Below, piece by piece: positions 18,431 to 27,599 of a DNA stretch of 64,000 nucleotides. Under the pieces are notes generated by a model. The model was given only the letters and a program-made list of their open reading frames with translations. It was not told where the DNA came from and did not search any database. Position 1 is the stretch's first letter. The number at the start of each line of letters is the position of its first letter. The translations under genes and the position numbers were made by a program. Location of the stretch: contig JAATGJ010000018.1 of assembly GCA_015654695.1 (NCBI GenBank), positions 1 through 64,000 on the forward strand, in the 5' to 3' direction. The DNA comes from Chitinophagales bacterium (GTDB lineage: Bacteria > Bacteroidota > Bacteroidia > Chitinophagales > Chitinophagaceae).

Positions 18431-20839
18431 TTAACTGCTCTTCTTCTTTATAATAAGGCGAAGCAATCTTCGGGGAAGAATTTTCCTGAGTCGCTTTTCG
18501 AGTTTTGTAGGAGGTACTTTTTCATCTTCATAATAACTGCTGCCATAACCATAGCCATAACCATAGCCATAACGGCCATAACCATAATACCCGTAGCCTG
18601 GTTTATTTTTGACATCGTTGATCACGATAGAAACTTTTGGCAGCTTATTTTCTTTATACAGTTCATCAATCAATGCAATCTGCTTTTTAAAAGTATGGCC
18701 CTGGCGCACCAGGTATAATGTACAATCAGCAAACTTGCTAAGTGTCAAAGCATCACTTACCATCCCTACCGGCGCCGTATCTATCACGATCACATCAAAA
18801 AGTTTTCCCACCTGTTCAAATAAATCTGTTACTTTTTTATCCAGCAGCATTTCGGAAGGGTTCGGTGGTACGGGACCGCAGGACAGTACAAAAAGATGTT
18901 CGTGTTCCGGAACAGGAATAAACAAATCTTCCAGCTCAGCTTTGCCCATCAGGAAATTGGTAATACCCGGGCGTTTGGCTATACCCAGGCCAGATAACAC
19001 TTTTGGCTTGCGGATATCAAATTCCATAATAACCGTTTTCTTACCGGCAAGTGCCAGTACCGCCGCCATATTGGTACTGATAAATGACTTGCCTTCGCCG
19101 CTGTAGGAGGAAGTGACAAGTATAACTGTTTTATCAGGTTTGTTGACCACATACTGAAGGTTGGATCGGATGATACGAAACTGCTCGGCTACCATGGTGC
19201 GGCTTGTTTTGCTCACCACCATTGTATTATCAGCAAAAGAGTGCCCGATCTCTCCCAGTATCGGCGCCTGCGTCAACCTTTCAATGTCGAATCTTGTATT
19301 GACTTTATCATTAAGTATCTCACCAATAAAAATGAGCAGGGCGGGTAAACCTATACCTATTAAAATGGCGAGTATCTGTATCGTTCTTTTGTTGGGCTTT
19401 ACCGGTACATTGGAGGGAAATGCCTGGTCTATCACTTTTGAATTAGAGATAGTGGAGGCCCGGGTGATCGCAGCTTCTTCCCGTTTGCCTTCCAGCAGGC
19501 TGTATAAAGCCTGCTTTGTTTTGATCTGGCGGTCCATTTCCACATATTCCTTCAGCTTATACGGAAGTGCCTGTATTTTTGACTGCTCTGAACTGCTTTT
19601 GGTTTTCAATACATTGATAGCAGAATTATAATTCAGCCTGATATTATTCAGGTTCTCGATTAGTTTTTTCCGGAGTTCATCTATCTGCCCGCCGGCCTGT
19701 TTTACAACAGGATTTTCTGCGGGCACGTTGCCATCCAGCAAAGCTTGTCTTTCCAGTTGTGCTTTGTTATACAGGCCAACTAATTCATTCAATGTTGCAT
19801 CTTCCAGTGTCAGCGCAGTAGGGGTGACTTCATATTCGTTATTTTTATTTTTCAGGTACGTATTTAAGTAATCAGCCATGCTTAATTTATACTGCTGTTC
19901 TACTACTCCTTTATCGGCATCGGTAAATTTGGAAAAATTATCCTCTAATTGTTTTTCTACGTCGAAGAGGTTATTCTCCTGTTTATATTTCATGAACAGC
20001 AACTGCAGGCTATCCAGTTCATAATCCATATTTTTTAAACGGCCATTGATGAAGCCGATCATCTGGTCAGTAGTCTGATTGTTTTGTTCTACCGTAATGG
20101 TATCATACTGGACCATCAGGTTATTAATGATATCCGCCGCCATCTGTGCATTGGTACTTTGAATGCTGATAGAGAGGATACTGGTACCAGGTGTTTTAGG
20201 TAACACTTTTACACCACCTGCCAGGTAGCCGGCAACCAGGTCGGCAGGTTGCCATATTATATTGTACTCAGATCCTGCAACAGCGGGCGTTTTCTTTGCA
20301 AGACGAAATACACCATACTTATTTTGAAACAACTGGCCGGTAGCAAATTCGGTTGATTCATTATTGATAGTGAACCGGTGATCGTCAATGAACCGGATCT
20401 TCATCGAAAAACCGGTGAGTGAATCTGCCAACTCCATTGGCTCAACAATAAAAGGTCCCTGGTTATAAATATTATAATCCTTTATTTTTCCTTTTGCGGT
20501 ATAGCTGAATTGCAGGTTGAGTTTTTTAACTACCCTTGCCATTAATGGACGCGACTTCAGCACTTCGATCTCATTCTGAATATTCTGCGCCCGGTTTCCC
20601 CCGGCAAATAGTTCTTCCACCTTATCCGAAGACCCCATTTGTTCTTTACTCACTATAAGCATGCTGCCGGTAGCGCTGTATATACTGGTAGTCCACCGCA
20701 GGTAAGCAAAGGCTAAGAGCAGCGCAATAGCGACTGACAGGAGAAATAAAGGTAAAAACCGGACATACTTATAAAAAAGATCCCGTAAGCTTAAGTTCCA
20801 AAGCTCATTTTTATTACTGGTAATCTGTTGTTCTTCCAT
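18431..20839 (-). CDS. Wzc-like chain-length regulator and BY-type tyrosine autokinase
   Basis: An 802-residue protein. A Wzz-like N-terminal segment with transmembrane helix (about 28-48) leads into a periplasmic coiled-coil and GNVR region, a second helix near 500-520, then a cytoplasmic kinase with Walker A SSYSGEGKSFIS (about 577-588), Walker A' FDIRKPK and Walker B VIVIDTAPVG (about 681-690). The C-terminus is a tyrosine cluster of GYGYGYG repeats (about 747-772), the expected autophosphorylation tail. It controls chain length and export with the Wza-like lipoprotein encoded just upstream. Confidence 0.95.
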   Translation of the reverse strand: MEEQQITSNKNELWNLSLRDLFYKYVRFLPLFLLSVAIALLLAFAYLRWTTSIYSATGSMLIVSKEQMGSSDKVEELFAGGNRAQNIQNEIEVLKSRPLMARVVKKLNLQFSYTAKGKIKDYNIYNQGPFIVEPMELADSLTGFSMKIRFIDDHRFTINNESTEFATGQLFQNKYGVFRLAKKTPAVAGSEYNIIWQPADLVAGYLAGGVKVLPKTPGTSILSISIQSTNAQMAADIINNLMVQYDTITVEQNNQTTDQMIGFINGRLKNMDYELDSLQLLFMKYKQENNLFDVEKQLEDNFSKFTDADKGVVEQQYKLSMADYLNTYLKNKNNEYEVTPTALTLEDATLNELVGLYNKAQLERQALLDGNVPAENPVVKQAGGQIDELRKKLIENLNNIRLNYNSAINVLKTKSSSEQSKIQALPYKLKEYVEMDRQIKTKQALYSLLEGKREEAAITRASTISNSKVIDQAFPSNVPVKPNKRTIQILAILIGIGLPALLIFIGEILNDKVNTRFDIERLTQAPILGEIGHSFADNTMVVSKTSRTMVAEQFRIIRSNLQYVVNKPDKTVILVTSSYSGEGKSFISTNMAAVLALAGKKTVIMEFDIRKPKVLSGLGIAKRPGITNFLMGKAELEDLFIPVPEHEHLFVLSCGPVPPNPSEMLLDKKVTDLFEQVGKLFDVIVIDTAPVGMVSDALTLSKFADCTLYLVRQGHTFKKQIALIDELYKENKLPKVSIVINDVKNKPGYGYYGYGRYGYGYGYGYGSSYYEDEKVPPTKLEKRLRKILPRRLLRLIIKKKSS
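18541..18600 (-). repeat. Short tandem repeat coding the Tyr-Gly tail of the kinase
   Basis: Copies of CCATAACCATAG and close variants occur in tandem on the plus strand. On the minus strand they encode alternating Tyr and Gly. Such a 12-bp unit can change copy number in frame by slippage and so vary the number of phosphorylatable tyrosines. Confidence 0.8.
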
Positions 20840-20870
20840 TAAATGAAATTGTAAACTTTAATATTAGCTC

Positions 20871-21647
20871 TTACCTGAAAATATTATAGAGCAAAGCAAC
20901 GGCGGTAATAAGGGTCAATCCTAAACTTACCCGTTGCAGCAGGACATCCTGATCAGCTTTTTTCTCTTTCCTTTTTGTTGGTTGCACCAATACCACATCA
21001 TTCTGCATCAGGTTATAATAAGGTGATTGAAAAAGTGAATCCGAAGAAAGGTTCACCAGGCCGATTTCCCTTTTTCCATCTGTCTCACGGATAACTTTTA
21101 CTGCATTCCTGAGGCCATATTCTGTAATGCCACCGGCTAAACCTACTGCCTCTAATATGGTAACATGTTCACCGGGCATGCTTACCAGTCCCTGGCTAGC
21201 TACTTCACCCATGACAGTGATCTTTAAATTCTGAAACCGGATAATTACGGAAGGATTACTTAATAATTCTACAGGCTCAGTTAATCTTTTCTTTATTTGC
21301 GCAGCCAGTTCATCTTTCGTCAGTCCTTCTGCATGAAAAGTTCCCAGTCTTGGATATTCAATATTTCCTTTGGCATCTACAAGAAATCCACCTGTATTGG
21401 CACCCTGGCTACCTGTACCAGTGGTTCTTAGATTAAAAATTTCATCCGCCTCAGGTTTTGTACTGGCGCTATATACCTGTATGGAAAGAATATCATTCTT
21501 CTGGATGCGTAATTCAGTAACCAGTACATCTCCTTTGCCACTGCTGTCAGTAACAGTTTCCAAATAATAAGGCACCCGTTGTTGTGTACCACAGGAAAGT
21601 AAATAAAGGGGCAATGCAAGCAACAATAAAGTTCGGATAAGCTTCAT
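20871..21647 (-). CDS. Polysaccharide export lipoprotein (Wza/BexD family)
   Basis: A 258-residue protein starting with a lipoprotein signal (LLLLALPLYLLSCGTQ, Cys at about residue 19). A Poly_export domain follows (ILSIQVYSASTKPEADE to VDAKGNIEYPRLGTFHAEGL), then an SLBB-type domain (ITVMGEVASQGLVSMPGEHV). The C-terminus is a hydrophobic helix (LTLITAVALLYNIF), as in the outer-membrane barrel helix of Wza. It should form the export channel and contact the Wzc-like kinase encoded 31 bp downstream. Confidence 0.93.
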   Translation of the reverse strand: MKLIRTLLLLALPLYLLSCGTQQRVPYYLETVTDSSGKGDVLVTELRIQKNDILSIQVYSASTKPEADEIFNLRTTGTGSQGANTGGFLVDAKGNIEYPRLGTFHAEGLTKDELAAQIKKRLTEPVELLSNPSVIIRFQNLKITVMGEVASQGLVSMPGEHVTILEAVGLAGGITEYGLRNAVKVIRETDGKREIGLVNLSSDSLFQSPYYNLMQNDVVLVQPTKRKEKKADQDVLLQRVSLGLTLITAVALLYNIFR

Positions 21648-21693
21648 GTAGATGTCTTTATGGATATTCGGTTTGCAAAAATAAGCTTTGGCG

Positions 21694-22194
21694 CTATTCA
21701 GGGCGTGCCGAAGTTAATTTAGTTCTGTCAATGTAGGCTACCAGCACATATCCCAGGCTGTCAATAGCCACTTTTACCATTTTGCGCTGAACACTCAGTA
21801 TTTCACCTTCCTGGTCCATCAACGGACCGGTAGTTATCTTTACCCGCTGATGTATTTGCAAATTCATGGGCTGTACTTCTACATTTTCATATTCATTCAG
21901 GAAACGCCGGATAGCATTGATCTCTTTTTCCTTGATCACAGCAGGCTTACCTTCCCAATAGACAAAATTGATAACGCCTGATGTCATCCTTACAGCCGTT
22001 CTGTCTTCTTCATTCACTTTTACAAACACATACGATTTAAACAGCGGTTCTTCCACGATCTTTACCCTGTCACTCCATTTACGTCTTACTTTATTGAGCG
22101 GGCAGTAACTATCGAATCCCTTTTCCAGCAAGAGCTGATTCACTTTTTTTTCCCACCGCGGACGGCTATATATCGCTAACCACTTACTGGACAC
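21694..22194 (-). CDS. NusG-like transcription antiterminator (UpxY/RfaH type)
   Basis: A 166-residue protein with an NGN domain (KWLAIYSRPRWEKKVNQLL, about residues 4-22, then FKSYVFVKVNEEDR) and a C-terminal KOW-like segment (RVKITTGPLMDQEGEILSVQ, about 115-134). Specialised NusG paralogues of this size sit at the front of Bacteroidota capsule loci and help RNA polymerase read through the long operon. Its place just upstream of the export genes fits. The locus-specific role is inferred. Confidence 0.93.
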   Translation of the reverse strand: MSSKWLAIYSRPRWEKKVNQLLLEKGFDSYCPLNKVRRKWSDRVKIVEEPLFKSYVFVKVNEEDRTAVRMTSGVINFVYWEGKPAVIKEKEINAIRRFLNEYENVEVQPMNLQIHQRVKITTGPLMDQEGEILSVQRKMVKVAIDSLGYVLVAYIDRTKLTSARPE

Positions 22195-22389
22195 ACTATT
22201 AATTTTGGGGAAGGCTTCGCCATCTCAGTCACATGAAGTTTTGTAAGGATGACTGGTTAAATAGTTGAAAAGGAGCGGAAACAACAGTAACCGTCACGCC
22301 TTTTCGGGTGCAAATATATGAGTAAGAATGGGACTGACAAGAGAATAAAATGTGCGGATTTTGAATGAATTGTCCCCAATAGTTGAAAA

Positions 22390-22977
22390 CTACAGAGCAG
22401 GATGAACAAATCCATTTTTCAGCGTATAGCTGCTGCCTGTTTGCGGGCATATCGCCAGTCCATTATTATTGAAATCAAGTTTGATCCCGGCCTTGCTTAT
22501 CCAACCGGTTTGACGTGCAGGATTACCTGTTATTAATGCAAAAGCCAGCACCGTTTTTGTTACCACGGCGCCTGCGCCGATCATTGCATAATCTCCAATC
22601 TCAATACCACAAAGGATCGTAGCATTAGCGCCAATTGTAGCGCCCTTGCGTATAATAGTTTTTTTAAACTCATCTTTTCTTTCAATAAAACTGCGCGGGT
22701 TGGTGACATTGGTAAATACCACTGAAGGTCCCAGAAAAACATCATCTTCAATCACCACTCCATTATATACAGATACATTATTCTGGATCTTCACTCCATT
22801 TCCTATTACAGCATTACTGTCTATATATACATTCTGACCAATAATGCAGCGTTCACCTATTTTACTGGTGGCCATCAGGTGGCAAAAATGCCAGATCTTA
22901 GTGCCGTCACCTACCCGGGCGCCTTCGTCCACGATAGCGGTGGGATGGATAAATATGTTTATTCCGGCCATGATCAC
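22390..22977 (-). CDS. WbpD/WlbB-like hexapeptide N-acetyltransferase
   Basis: A 195-residue left-handed beta-helix protein: HPTAIVDEGARVGDGTKIWH, IGQNVYIDSNAVIGNGVKIQ, DDVFLGPSVVFTNVTNPRS and ITGNPARQTGWIS. This pattern matches WbpD/WlbB, which N-acetylate UDP-2-acetamido-3-amino-2,3-dideoxy-glucuronate. The WbpA/B/E-type genes of that route are not in the window, so the substrate may differ or its enzymes lie elsewhere. It is the first minus-strand gene of the polysaccharide locus; a downstream start at 22971 is possible. Confidence 0.85.
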   Translation of the reverse strand: MIMAGINIFIHPTAIVDEGARVGDGTKIWHFCHLMATSKIGERCIIGQNVYIDSNAVIGNGVKIQNNVSVYNGVVIEDDVFLGPSVVFTNVTNPRSFIERKDEFKKTIIRKGATIGANATILCGIEIGDYAMIGAGAVVTKTVLAFALITGNPARQTGWISKAGIKLDFNNNGLAICPQTGSSYTLKNGFVHPAL

Positions 22978-23052
22978 AAAGTTGCTTGTTTCTGCCCGTT
23001 AAAAAAAGCTTATACAATTCATATTATCCAAAAACCTTTTACCGGCAGTTTC

Positions 23053-23103
23053 TCAAAGTATAAACTTTAACCCATCAAACTTCTTTAACTATTCTTACAT
23101 TTA
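23053..23103. promoter_or_regulatory. Candidate divergent promoter region
   Basis: This lies in the 144-bp divergent gap between the polysaccharide operon and the acyltransferase gene. TTATACTTTG on the minus strand (23054-23063) and TACATTTA on the plus strand (23096-23103) each resemble the Bacteroidota -7 element TAnnTTTG, with imperfections. No convincing -33 element could be fixed. Confidence 0.3.
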
Positions 23104-23121
23104 GTGCTTAAATAACTGCCA

Positions 23122-24369
23122 TTGAACCAACGCTTTTATTCTCTCGATGTATTTCGCGGCGCTACTGTTTGCCTGATGATACTGGTAAACAATCCCGGTA
23201 CCTGGGCGCATATATATGCGCCGCTTGAACATGCATCATGGCATGGCCTTACCCCTACTGATCTTGTGTTCCCTTTCTTTCTTTTTGCTGTGGGCAATGC
23301 TATGTCTTTTGTCATGCCAAAGCTGGAAGCGGGTGGTGATGCCCTGTTCTGGAAAAAAATTATAAAGCGAACAGTATTAATTTTTCTTATCGGCATTTTT
23401 TTAAACTGGTGGCCCGGTGTTACCGAAGTCAACCGTCTCATTGATGGAACCACTGAGTTTCAGAAAGAAACCATCTTCAAAGGTTTTAGCTGGATAGATT
23501 ATTCAAAAGACAGTGCAGGTAATATGGTTGAGACAATAAAAGGAATAAGGATATTAGGAGTCTTGCCCCGGATCGCCCTTTGCTATTTTTTCGCCTCCAT
23601 TATTATCTATTACCTGAAACCCCGTAAAGCATTTTATGCCGGCTTGTTGTTGTTGCTGATCTATTGGCTCCTTTGTTATATTGGCAACCCGGCTGACCCC
23701 TATAGTTTAAAAGGCTGGTTCGGTACTGACATTGACAAAAAGATTTTAGGGGAGGCCCACATGTACAAAGGCGAAGGCATCTCCTTTGATCCGGAAGGAT
23801 TGATGAGTACGATACCGGCTATTGTACAGGTGATGTTTGGCTATCTTGTTGGGGACTATATTCAGAAAAAGGCAAAGGTGCCGGAACTACAGTTAGATAA
23901 AAACAGTGCAGCACATACAGGCCCTTACCCCATGATCACCGGTTTATTTGTAGCCGGTGTAGCCATGCTGATCACCGGCTACTGCTGGGGCCTGGTTTTC
24001 CCGGTCAATAAAAAAATATGGACCAGCTCATATACCATATATACGTTAGGATTAGCCACCATGGCCATTGCTACGATGATCTATCTTATAGAAATTAAAA
24101 ATGTAAGAGGATGGCTGGCTAAGTTCTTTAACGTATTTGGAAAAAACGCTTTGTTTGTTTTTTCACTCAGCGCCTTTTTACCCAAAGGTCTTGCCCTGAT
24201 AAAACTGGGTGATGGAACAAATCCATGGAACTGGCTCTATAAAAAAGTGTTGATCCATATTCCCGGCGCACCTGAGAATGGCTCATTGGCGTATGCACTT
24301 TGCGTTATCATCTTCATGTGGGCTATCTGCTACTGGATGGATAAAAAAAGGATATATATAAAGGTGTGA
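23122..24369 (+). CDS. HGSNAT/DUF5009-type transmembrane acyltransferase
   Basis: A 415-residue polytopic protein. RFYSLDVFRGATVCLMILVN at the start and WHGLTPTDLVFPFFLFAVGNA near residue 45 are signatures of the heparan-alpha-glucosaminide N-acetyltransferase/NagX family, which moves an acetyl group across the membrane onto a sugar. About ten hydrophobic segments are visible. The start codon is TTG: an in-frame stop lies at 23113-23115 and the first internal ATG would delete the conserved N-terminus. It is divergent from the polysaccharide locus; a link to glycan decoration or amino-sugar uptake is speculative. Confidence 0.9.
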   Translation: MNQRFYSLDVFRGATVCLMILVNNPGTWAHIYAPLEHASWHGLTPTDLVFPFFLFAVGNAMSFVMPKLEAGGDALFWKKIIKRTVLIFLIGIFLNWWPGVTEVNRLIDGTTEFQKETIFKGFSWIDYSKDSAGNMVETIKGIRILGVLPRIALCYFFASIIIYYLKPRKAFYAGLLLLLIYWLLCYIGNPADPYSLKGWFGTDIDKKILGEAHMYKGEGISFDPEGLMSTIPAIVQVMFGYLVGDYIQKKAKVPELQLDKNSAAHTGPYPMITGLFVAGVAMLITGYCWGLVFPVNKKIWTSSYTIYTLGLATMAIATMIYLIEIKNVRGWLAKFFNVFGKNALFVFSLSAFLPKGLALIKLGDGTNPWNWLYKKVLIHIPGAPENGSLAYALCVIIFMWAICYWMDKKRIYIKV

Positions 24370-24621
24370 TAAGGCCACTATAGAAAAAACTTATATCTGC
24401 CGGAACTATCTAACATAAAACAGGAAGGTTTGTGTACTCAAATGGTACACTTTGTTGACTTTTCGCCCCGCTCTCTGCATCTATATTTTATAATAGCTCC
24501 TTGGAGAAAAGTTCAGCCAATATGATTTTCAGTTTTTTATACTAGTAGGTGGCCTGGCTGATCTTATTTTTTTCAATGGCATGAAAATTGGAATCATCTT
24601 ATATCAGCAAACACAGGATTT

Positions 24622-24810
24622 ATGAAGAAGTCAATAGAAAAATTTATCAACGCATCGTTGAAAAAAATTAAAGAACATAAAGAACGAATAAAAAACCTGA
24701 GATTTTCCAACTACCAGGAAGATTTTGTGATTACTGAACAGGAAGAAAAAGAAGGTGGTTTCTTTGGCAGCCTGAATTTTAAAATTGCATCGCCAGTTAA
24801 AATAAATTAA
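24622..24810 (+). CDS. Small lysine/glutamate-rich protein, possible double-glycine leader peptide
   Basis: A 62-residue ORF I cannot assign to a family. The first 45 residues are highly charged and helical in character, end in EQEEKEGG, and are followed by a less charged tail FFGSLNFKIASPVKIN. A charged leader, a GG pair and a short tail resemble peptide precursors cut at double glycine. A hairpin terminator 38 bp after the stop supports a real transcript. No peptidase, transporter or modification enzyme is adjacent, so the peptide-precursor reading is weak. Confidence 0.5.
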   Translation: MKKSIEKFINASLKKIKEHKERIKNLRFSNYQEDFVITEQEEKEGGFFGSLNFKIASPVKIN

Positions 24811-25201
24811 GAGCAAAATATTTTCTCATAGCAGTTAGTTTTGGTTCAACCTCTGTTTCTACAGGGGTTTCTTTTTGCACTACGCTTCCGTAAATTTTTA
24901 TCGCTGATTTATTCTTGGGTCACGCAGGAACTGTTATTCTGCTGATACCTCATCTCTTTTCTTCCCGGTATTATTATACTTCGCCATATTTACATTGCCG
25001 GTCGCATTTTCTCATCTCGCGTTCACGAAAAAAAATAAAGCAATTATTTTTTATCACACCCTTGTACTATTTCTTCCGGAGAATTATTGTTTACGTTAGT
25101 TTTCGCATATAAAGGTTTTGTTTACATTAACAGTAAAGCGGTTGCCTTTAACACCGCTTTCTAAATCCTGTTTCTATTTTCGGCAAACAAAACAAATAAC
25201 C
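24811..25201. other. Intergenic region with terminator, otherwise featureless
   Basis: This 391-bp gap holds the terminator at 24848-24876. I see no further gene on either strand; a 65-codon frame at 24915-25112 has atypical composition and no family resemblance. Confidence 0.5.
24848..24876 (+). terminator. Rho-independent terminator after the 62-aa gene
   Basis: An 8-bp stem (AACCTCTG pairing with CAGGGGTT, one G-U pair), loop TTTCTA and a TTCTTTTT tail. Confidence 0.75.
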
Positions 25202-26578
25202 ATGAGAAAAATTATACTTATTCTCTTTCTTTCCATTTCTTTCCTCAACCTTTTCAGCCAGCAGGATTCTGTATTAAAGAACTTTAAATTCAGAAATAGT
25301 AATTACCGGGCTATTACTATGAATATTGGCGGCGGAAGTAATTTCAGCAATACCGAACTTGTTTCAGGCTCAAATAAAAATCACAATTCATCCGGATCTG
25401 CAGGCGCTTCGTACTATGCGAATAAAAGCACTGACCGGATCTTGTTCAATATGTCGGGAGGCCTGTATGGAAGTTTCAGTGCAGGCAGGTCAAAGAATTC
25501 ATCTGATGATGATAAAAACCGTAACCTTTCTTTTGCACCGAACTTCAGCATATTGAATAAATGGTTTTCACGGAAATTCTTTACAGAGCTGGGTGCTGAT
25601 ATGTCAGCGCAATCCTATAACAGCAAGAGTACAGACATTAGCCCTTTATCTGAACAGAAAAATAAACGCAACAATCAATCACTGGCCATCATTGCAGGTA
25701 TAGGTAAAGGAAGGCTGGAAAATATCACGGATATGCAGAATGCTCTGTGGTTAAATAAAGGATTGGAAAAAGAAGGCAGGCTATCACGGACATTATCAGC
25801 CGGTGAACTGAATGGCCTTGGCCGGGCTATCACAGCAGCTAACAATACCCGTGTGCTTGACGCGAGAAAAAGAACGCAATTCATACTGGAGACCATTGAT
25901 GGTTACTTTCAGCAAAATGGTCTTATCAATAAAACGGATATTAAGTATTTCAGTAACCTGAATGATATTGTATTTTTTGCTTTTAATGAGCCCCGTTTGT
26001 CGGGAACTGAAACGTTCATTCGGTTAAGACCGGCTATTACTAATTTCAGTGATAATAATTCCCGACAACCTGCTGATGAAAAAACCGGGAGCAGGGCCAC
26101 TAGCTGGTCAGCTCTTTTATCTATGGGCGTCAGCAAATACGTTCCCATGAACCTGAAGCATCAGAATAATTACGGCGCATCCCTGCGATTATATTATTTT
26201 TCCAATCACAGTAATGAGAAATTTTATACTTCAGGAATACTGATCAATGAGTTTGATTTTAATCCGGAACTCCGGCAGGCAGGCGTCGCTTTATTCTTTC
26301 AGCATGCCATTTATCCCAATACAAGAACTATTATAAGCTTCCGGCTTGATTCGGAAACAGGTTACCAGGATGTGGGGGACGAGTCCGGTTTTTTTGGAAT
26401 AGCCAGTCTTACCGGTTCATTGAATTACTTTATCAGTTACCGCACCCGCTTTACCTGTAACCTTGGTGCAGCCTATCAGAATAATATATACAGCATATAT
26501 AACAGCACCAATCATCTCACACTACTACCGGAAACCGTACAGATATTTGCTAATGCAGGATTGGAGGTAAGTCTGTGA
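25202..26578 (+). CDS. Secreted or outer-membrane protein of unknown function
   Basis: The start at 25202 (MRKIILILFLSISFLNLFSQ) gives a clean signal peptide; an upstream start at 25118 would bury it. The mature part (about 438 residues) is rich in Ser, Asn, Phe and Tyr with alternating strands, for example ASYYANKSTDRILFNMSGGL, TIISFRLDSETGY and TGSLNYFISYRTRFTCNLGA. That pattern suits an outer-membrane beta-barrel. I do not recognise the family. A strong terminator follows. Confidence 0.75.
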   Translation: MRKIILILFLSISFLNLFSQQDSVLKNFKFRNSNYRAITMNIGGGSNFSNTELVSGSNKNHNSSGSAGASYYANKSTDRILFNMSGGLYGSFSAGRSKNSSDDDKNRNLSFAPNFSILNKWFSRKFFTELGADMSAQSYNSKSTDISPLSEQKNKRNNQSLAIIAGIGKGRLENITDMQNALWLNKGLEKEGRLSRTLSAGELNGLGRAITAANNTRVLDARKRTQFILETIDGYFQQNGLINKTDIKYFSNLNDIVFFAFNEPRLSGTETFIRLRPAITNFSDNNSRQPADEKTGSRATSWSALLSMGVSKYVPMNLKHQNNYGASLRLYYFSNHSNEKFYTSGILINEFDFNPELRQAGVALFFQHAIYPNTRTIISFRLDSETGYQDVGDESGFFGIASLTGSLNYFISYRTRFTCNLGAAYQNNIYSIYNSTNHLTLLPETVQIFANAGLEVSL

Positions 26579-26639
26579 TGGATAATGCCTGAAGGTCGCC
26601 ATTCAAAGAAGTGAGTATTGAATGGTTAGCCTGCACGAG

Positions 26640-26681
26640 TTCCGGTTAATGGAGTATTTGCCCTTAACCGGAATTTTTTTT
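26640..26681 (+). terminator. Strong rho-independent terminator
   Basis: A perfect 10-bp stem (TTCCGGTTAA with TTAACCGGAA), 14-nt loop, then eight T residues. It ends the 25202-26578 transcript and overlaps the last codons of the convergent HTH gene. Confidence 0.85.
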
Positions 26682-27071
26682 CTTCTTTACTTTCTGCACC
26701 TGTACTTCCAGGAGGGCAATGATCTTTTCTTTATCTGCCAGTGATGATTCAAGCAGGGCTACCCGTTCCTGCAAAAATTTTACCATTTCGTCTTTGGAAT
26801 AATATTGCTTTTCTTCCTGGAGCAGCAACTTTTTTGTTTCGCGGTCCGCTGCATCAACATCAATCATATTTCCCTCCCCGGTCACCAGCCACAACAGGTC
26901 AATGTCAAAATAATGTTTATGAATTCTTTCGAGTATATCTGAACCTATCGTTCCTTTTCCTTTTTGCTGTTTCTTCAGGTAACCATTCGCTACCTGGCAG
27001 GTCCTTTCGAACGAGTAGGCTGTTATTTTTTTGTATTCCAGGTATTTTATTAACCGGTCAATGATTCTCAT
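26664..27071 (-). CDS. XRE-type helix-turn-helix regulator with coiled-coil tail
   Basis: A 135-residue protein. Residues 1-65 read as a phage-repressor-like HTH (RIIDRLIKYLEYKKITAYSF, QVANGYLKKQQKGKGTIGSD, then DIDLLWLVTGEGNM). The WLVTGEG element is common in Bacteroidota XRE proteins. Residues 85-130 form a charged coiled coil. It probably represses its own or nearby genes; the cognate operator may be the AT-rich repeat at 27107-27131 upstream of its start. Not linked to other phage genes. Confidence 0.8.
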   Translation of the reverse strand: MRIIDRLIKYLEYKKITAYSFERTCQVANGYLKKQQKGKGTIGSDILERIHKHYFDIDLLWLVTGEGNMIDVDAADRETKKLLLQEEKQYYSKDEMVKFLQERVALLESSLADKEKIIALLEVQVQKVKKKKNSG

Positions 27072-27106
27072 AAAAAGAAATGTGTAAAAAATAACATTAC
27101 AAAAGT

Positions 27107-27131
27107 CTAAATTTAATAGAAATTAGTTTAG
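27107..27131. promoter_or_regulatory. AT-rich inverted repeat, possible operator of the HTH gene
   Basis: CTAAATTTAATAG and AATTAGTTTAG form an imperfect inverted repeat in the divergent gap, with another CTAAATT at 27141. Position fits autoregulation; weak evidence. Confidence 0.25.
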
Positions 27132-27299
27132 TATTGTATCCTAAATTGCCGCTGCGAAATAAATCATTAATTGTGAAAACAGCAATGTTTTTACTTTTTG
27201 ATCTGTCTTCCATCGTTATTCGGACCTTAAATTATTAAGACAGATTTGTCGCTTACACTGAAACGCAGGGATGTCCGGTCATTTTTTTACAGGCAGGAT

Positions 27300-27548
27300 A
27301 TGAAAAAAGAAAAAGAGAAGCAACTGAGTAAGACTCTTAAAGAAAAATTCCGTGAATTCATTGAAAACCACCCTCCCTCCCTGGTCAGCCGCCATTTACG
27401 CGGGCTGTTGCTGGATTACATGATGCTGCAACAAAGGATCGGCTTCCCGTTAGATTTCAATACCTGTTTATGGGAGTTGTCCGACCTTTTTGTGCTGCTG
27501 GATTGTGCTACTGATGAATGGGAAATGGGGGAGTCAAAGAAAGATTGA
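27300..27548 (+). CDS. Small conserved-looking cytoplasmic protein of unknown function
   Basis: I use the ATG at 27300 (MKKEKEKQLSKTLKEKFREF), 82 residues. A longer frame begins at a TTG at 27246. The first 20 residues are lysine-rich. The rest is alpha-helical and hydrophobic (SRHLRGLLLDYMMLQQRIGF, TCLWELSDLFVLLDCATDEW), with well-ordered amphipathic spacing that suggests a real folded domain. No family recognised. Divergent from the HTH regulator, which may control it. Confidence 0.6.
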   Translation: MKKEKEKQLSKTLKEKFREFIENHPPSLVSRHLRGLLLDYMMLQQRIGFPLDFNTCLWELSDLFVLLDCATDEWEMGESKKD

Positions 27549-27573
27549 CAAAATCAATAGTCAATAAGTGAAT

Positions 27574-27599
27574 GTCAATAACCTATTCGCTATTGACAT
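27574..27599. repeat. Perfect inverted repeat downstream of rtcB
   Basis: TGTCAATA and TATTGACA flank a 10-nt loop; two more TCAATA copies lie just left of it. No T tract follows, so it is not an obvious terminator. The TATTGA core recurs in the inverted repeat at 32846-32870 on the far side of the rtcB-slipin block. Confidence 0.5.

Noticed and set aside
22229-22450. 73-codon minus-strand frame between the NusG-like and acetyltransferase genes
   Set aside because: It overlaps the 3' end of the hexapeptide acetyltransferase in another frame and has low-complexity composition.
1-22977. The polysaccharide locus as a novel system
   Set aside because: Gene content follows known Wzx/Wzy-dependent capsule or exopolysaccharide loci; only individual oddities are listed.
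24431-24450. Hairpin GTGTAC/GTACAC after the membrane acyltransferase gene
   Set aside because: Only a 6-bp stem with a poor T tail; too weak to call a terminator.
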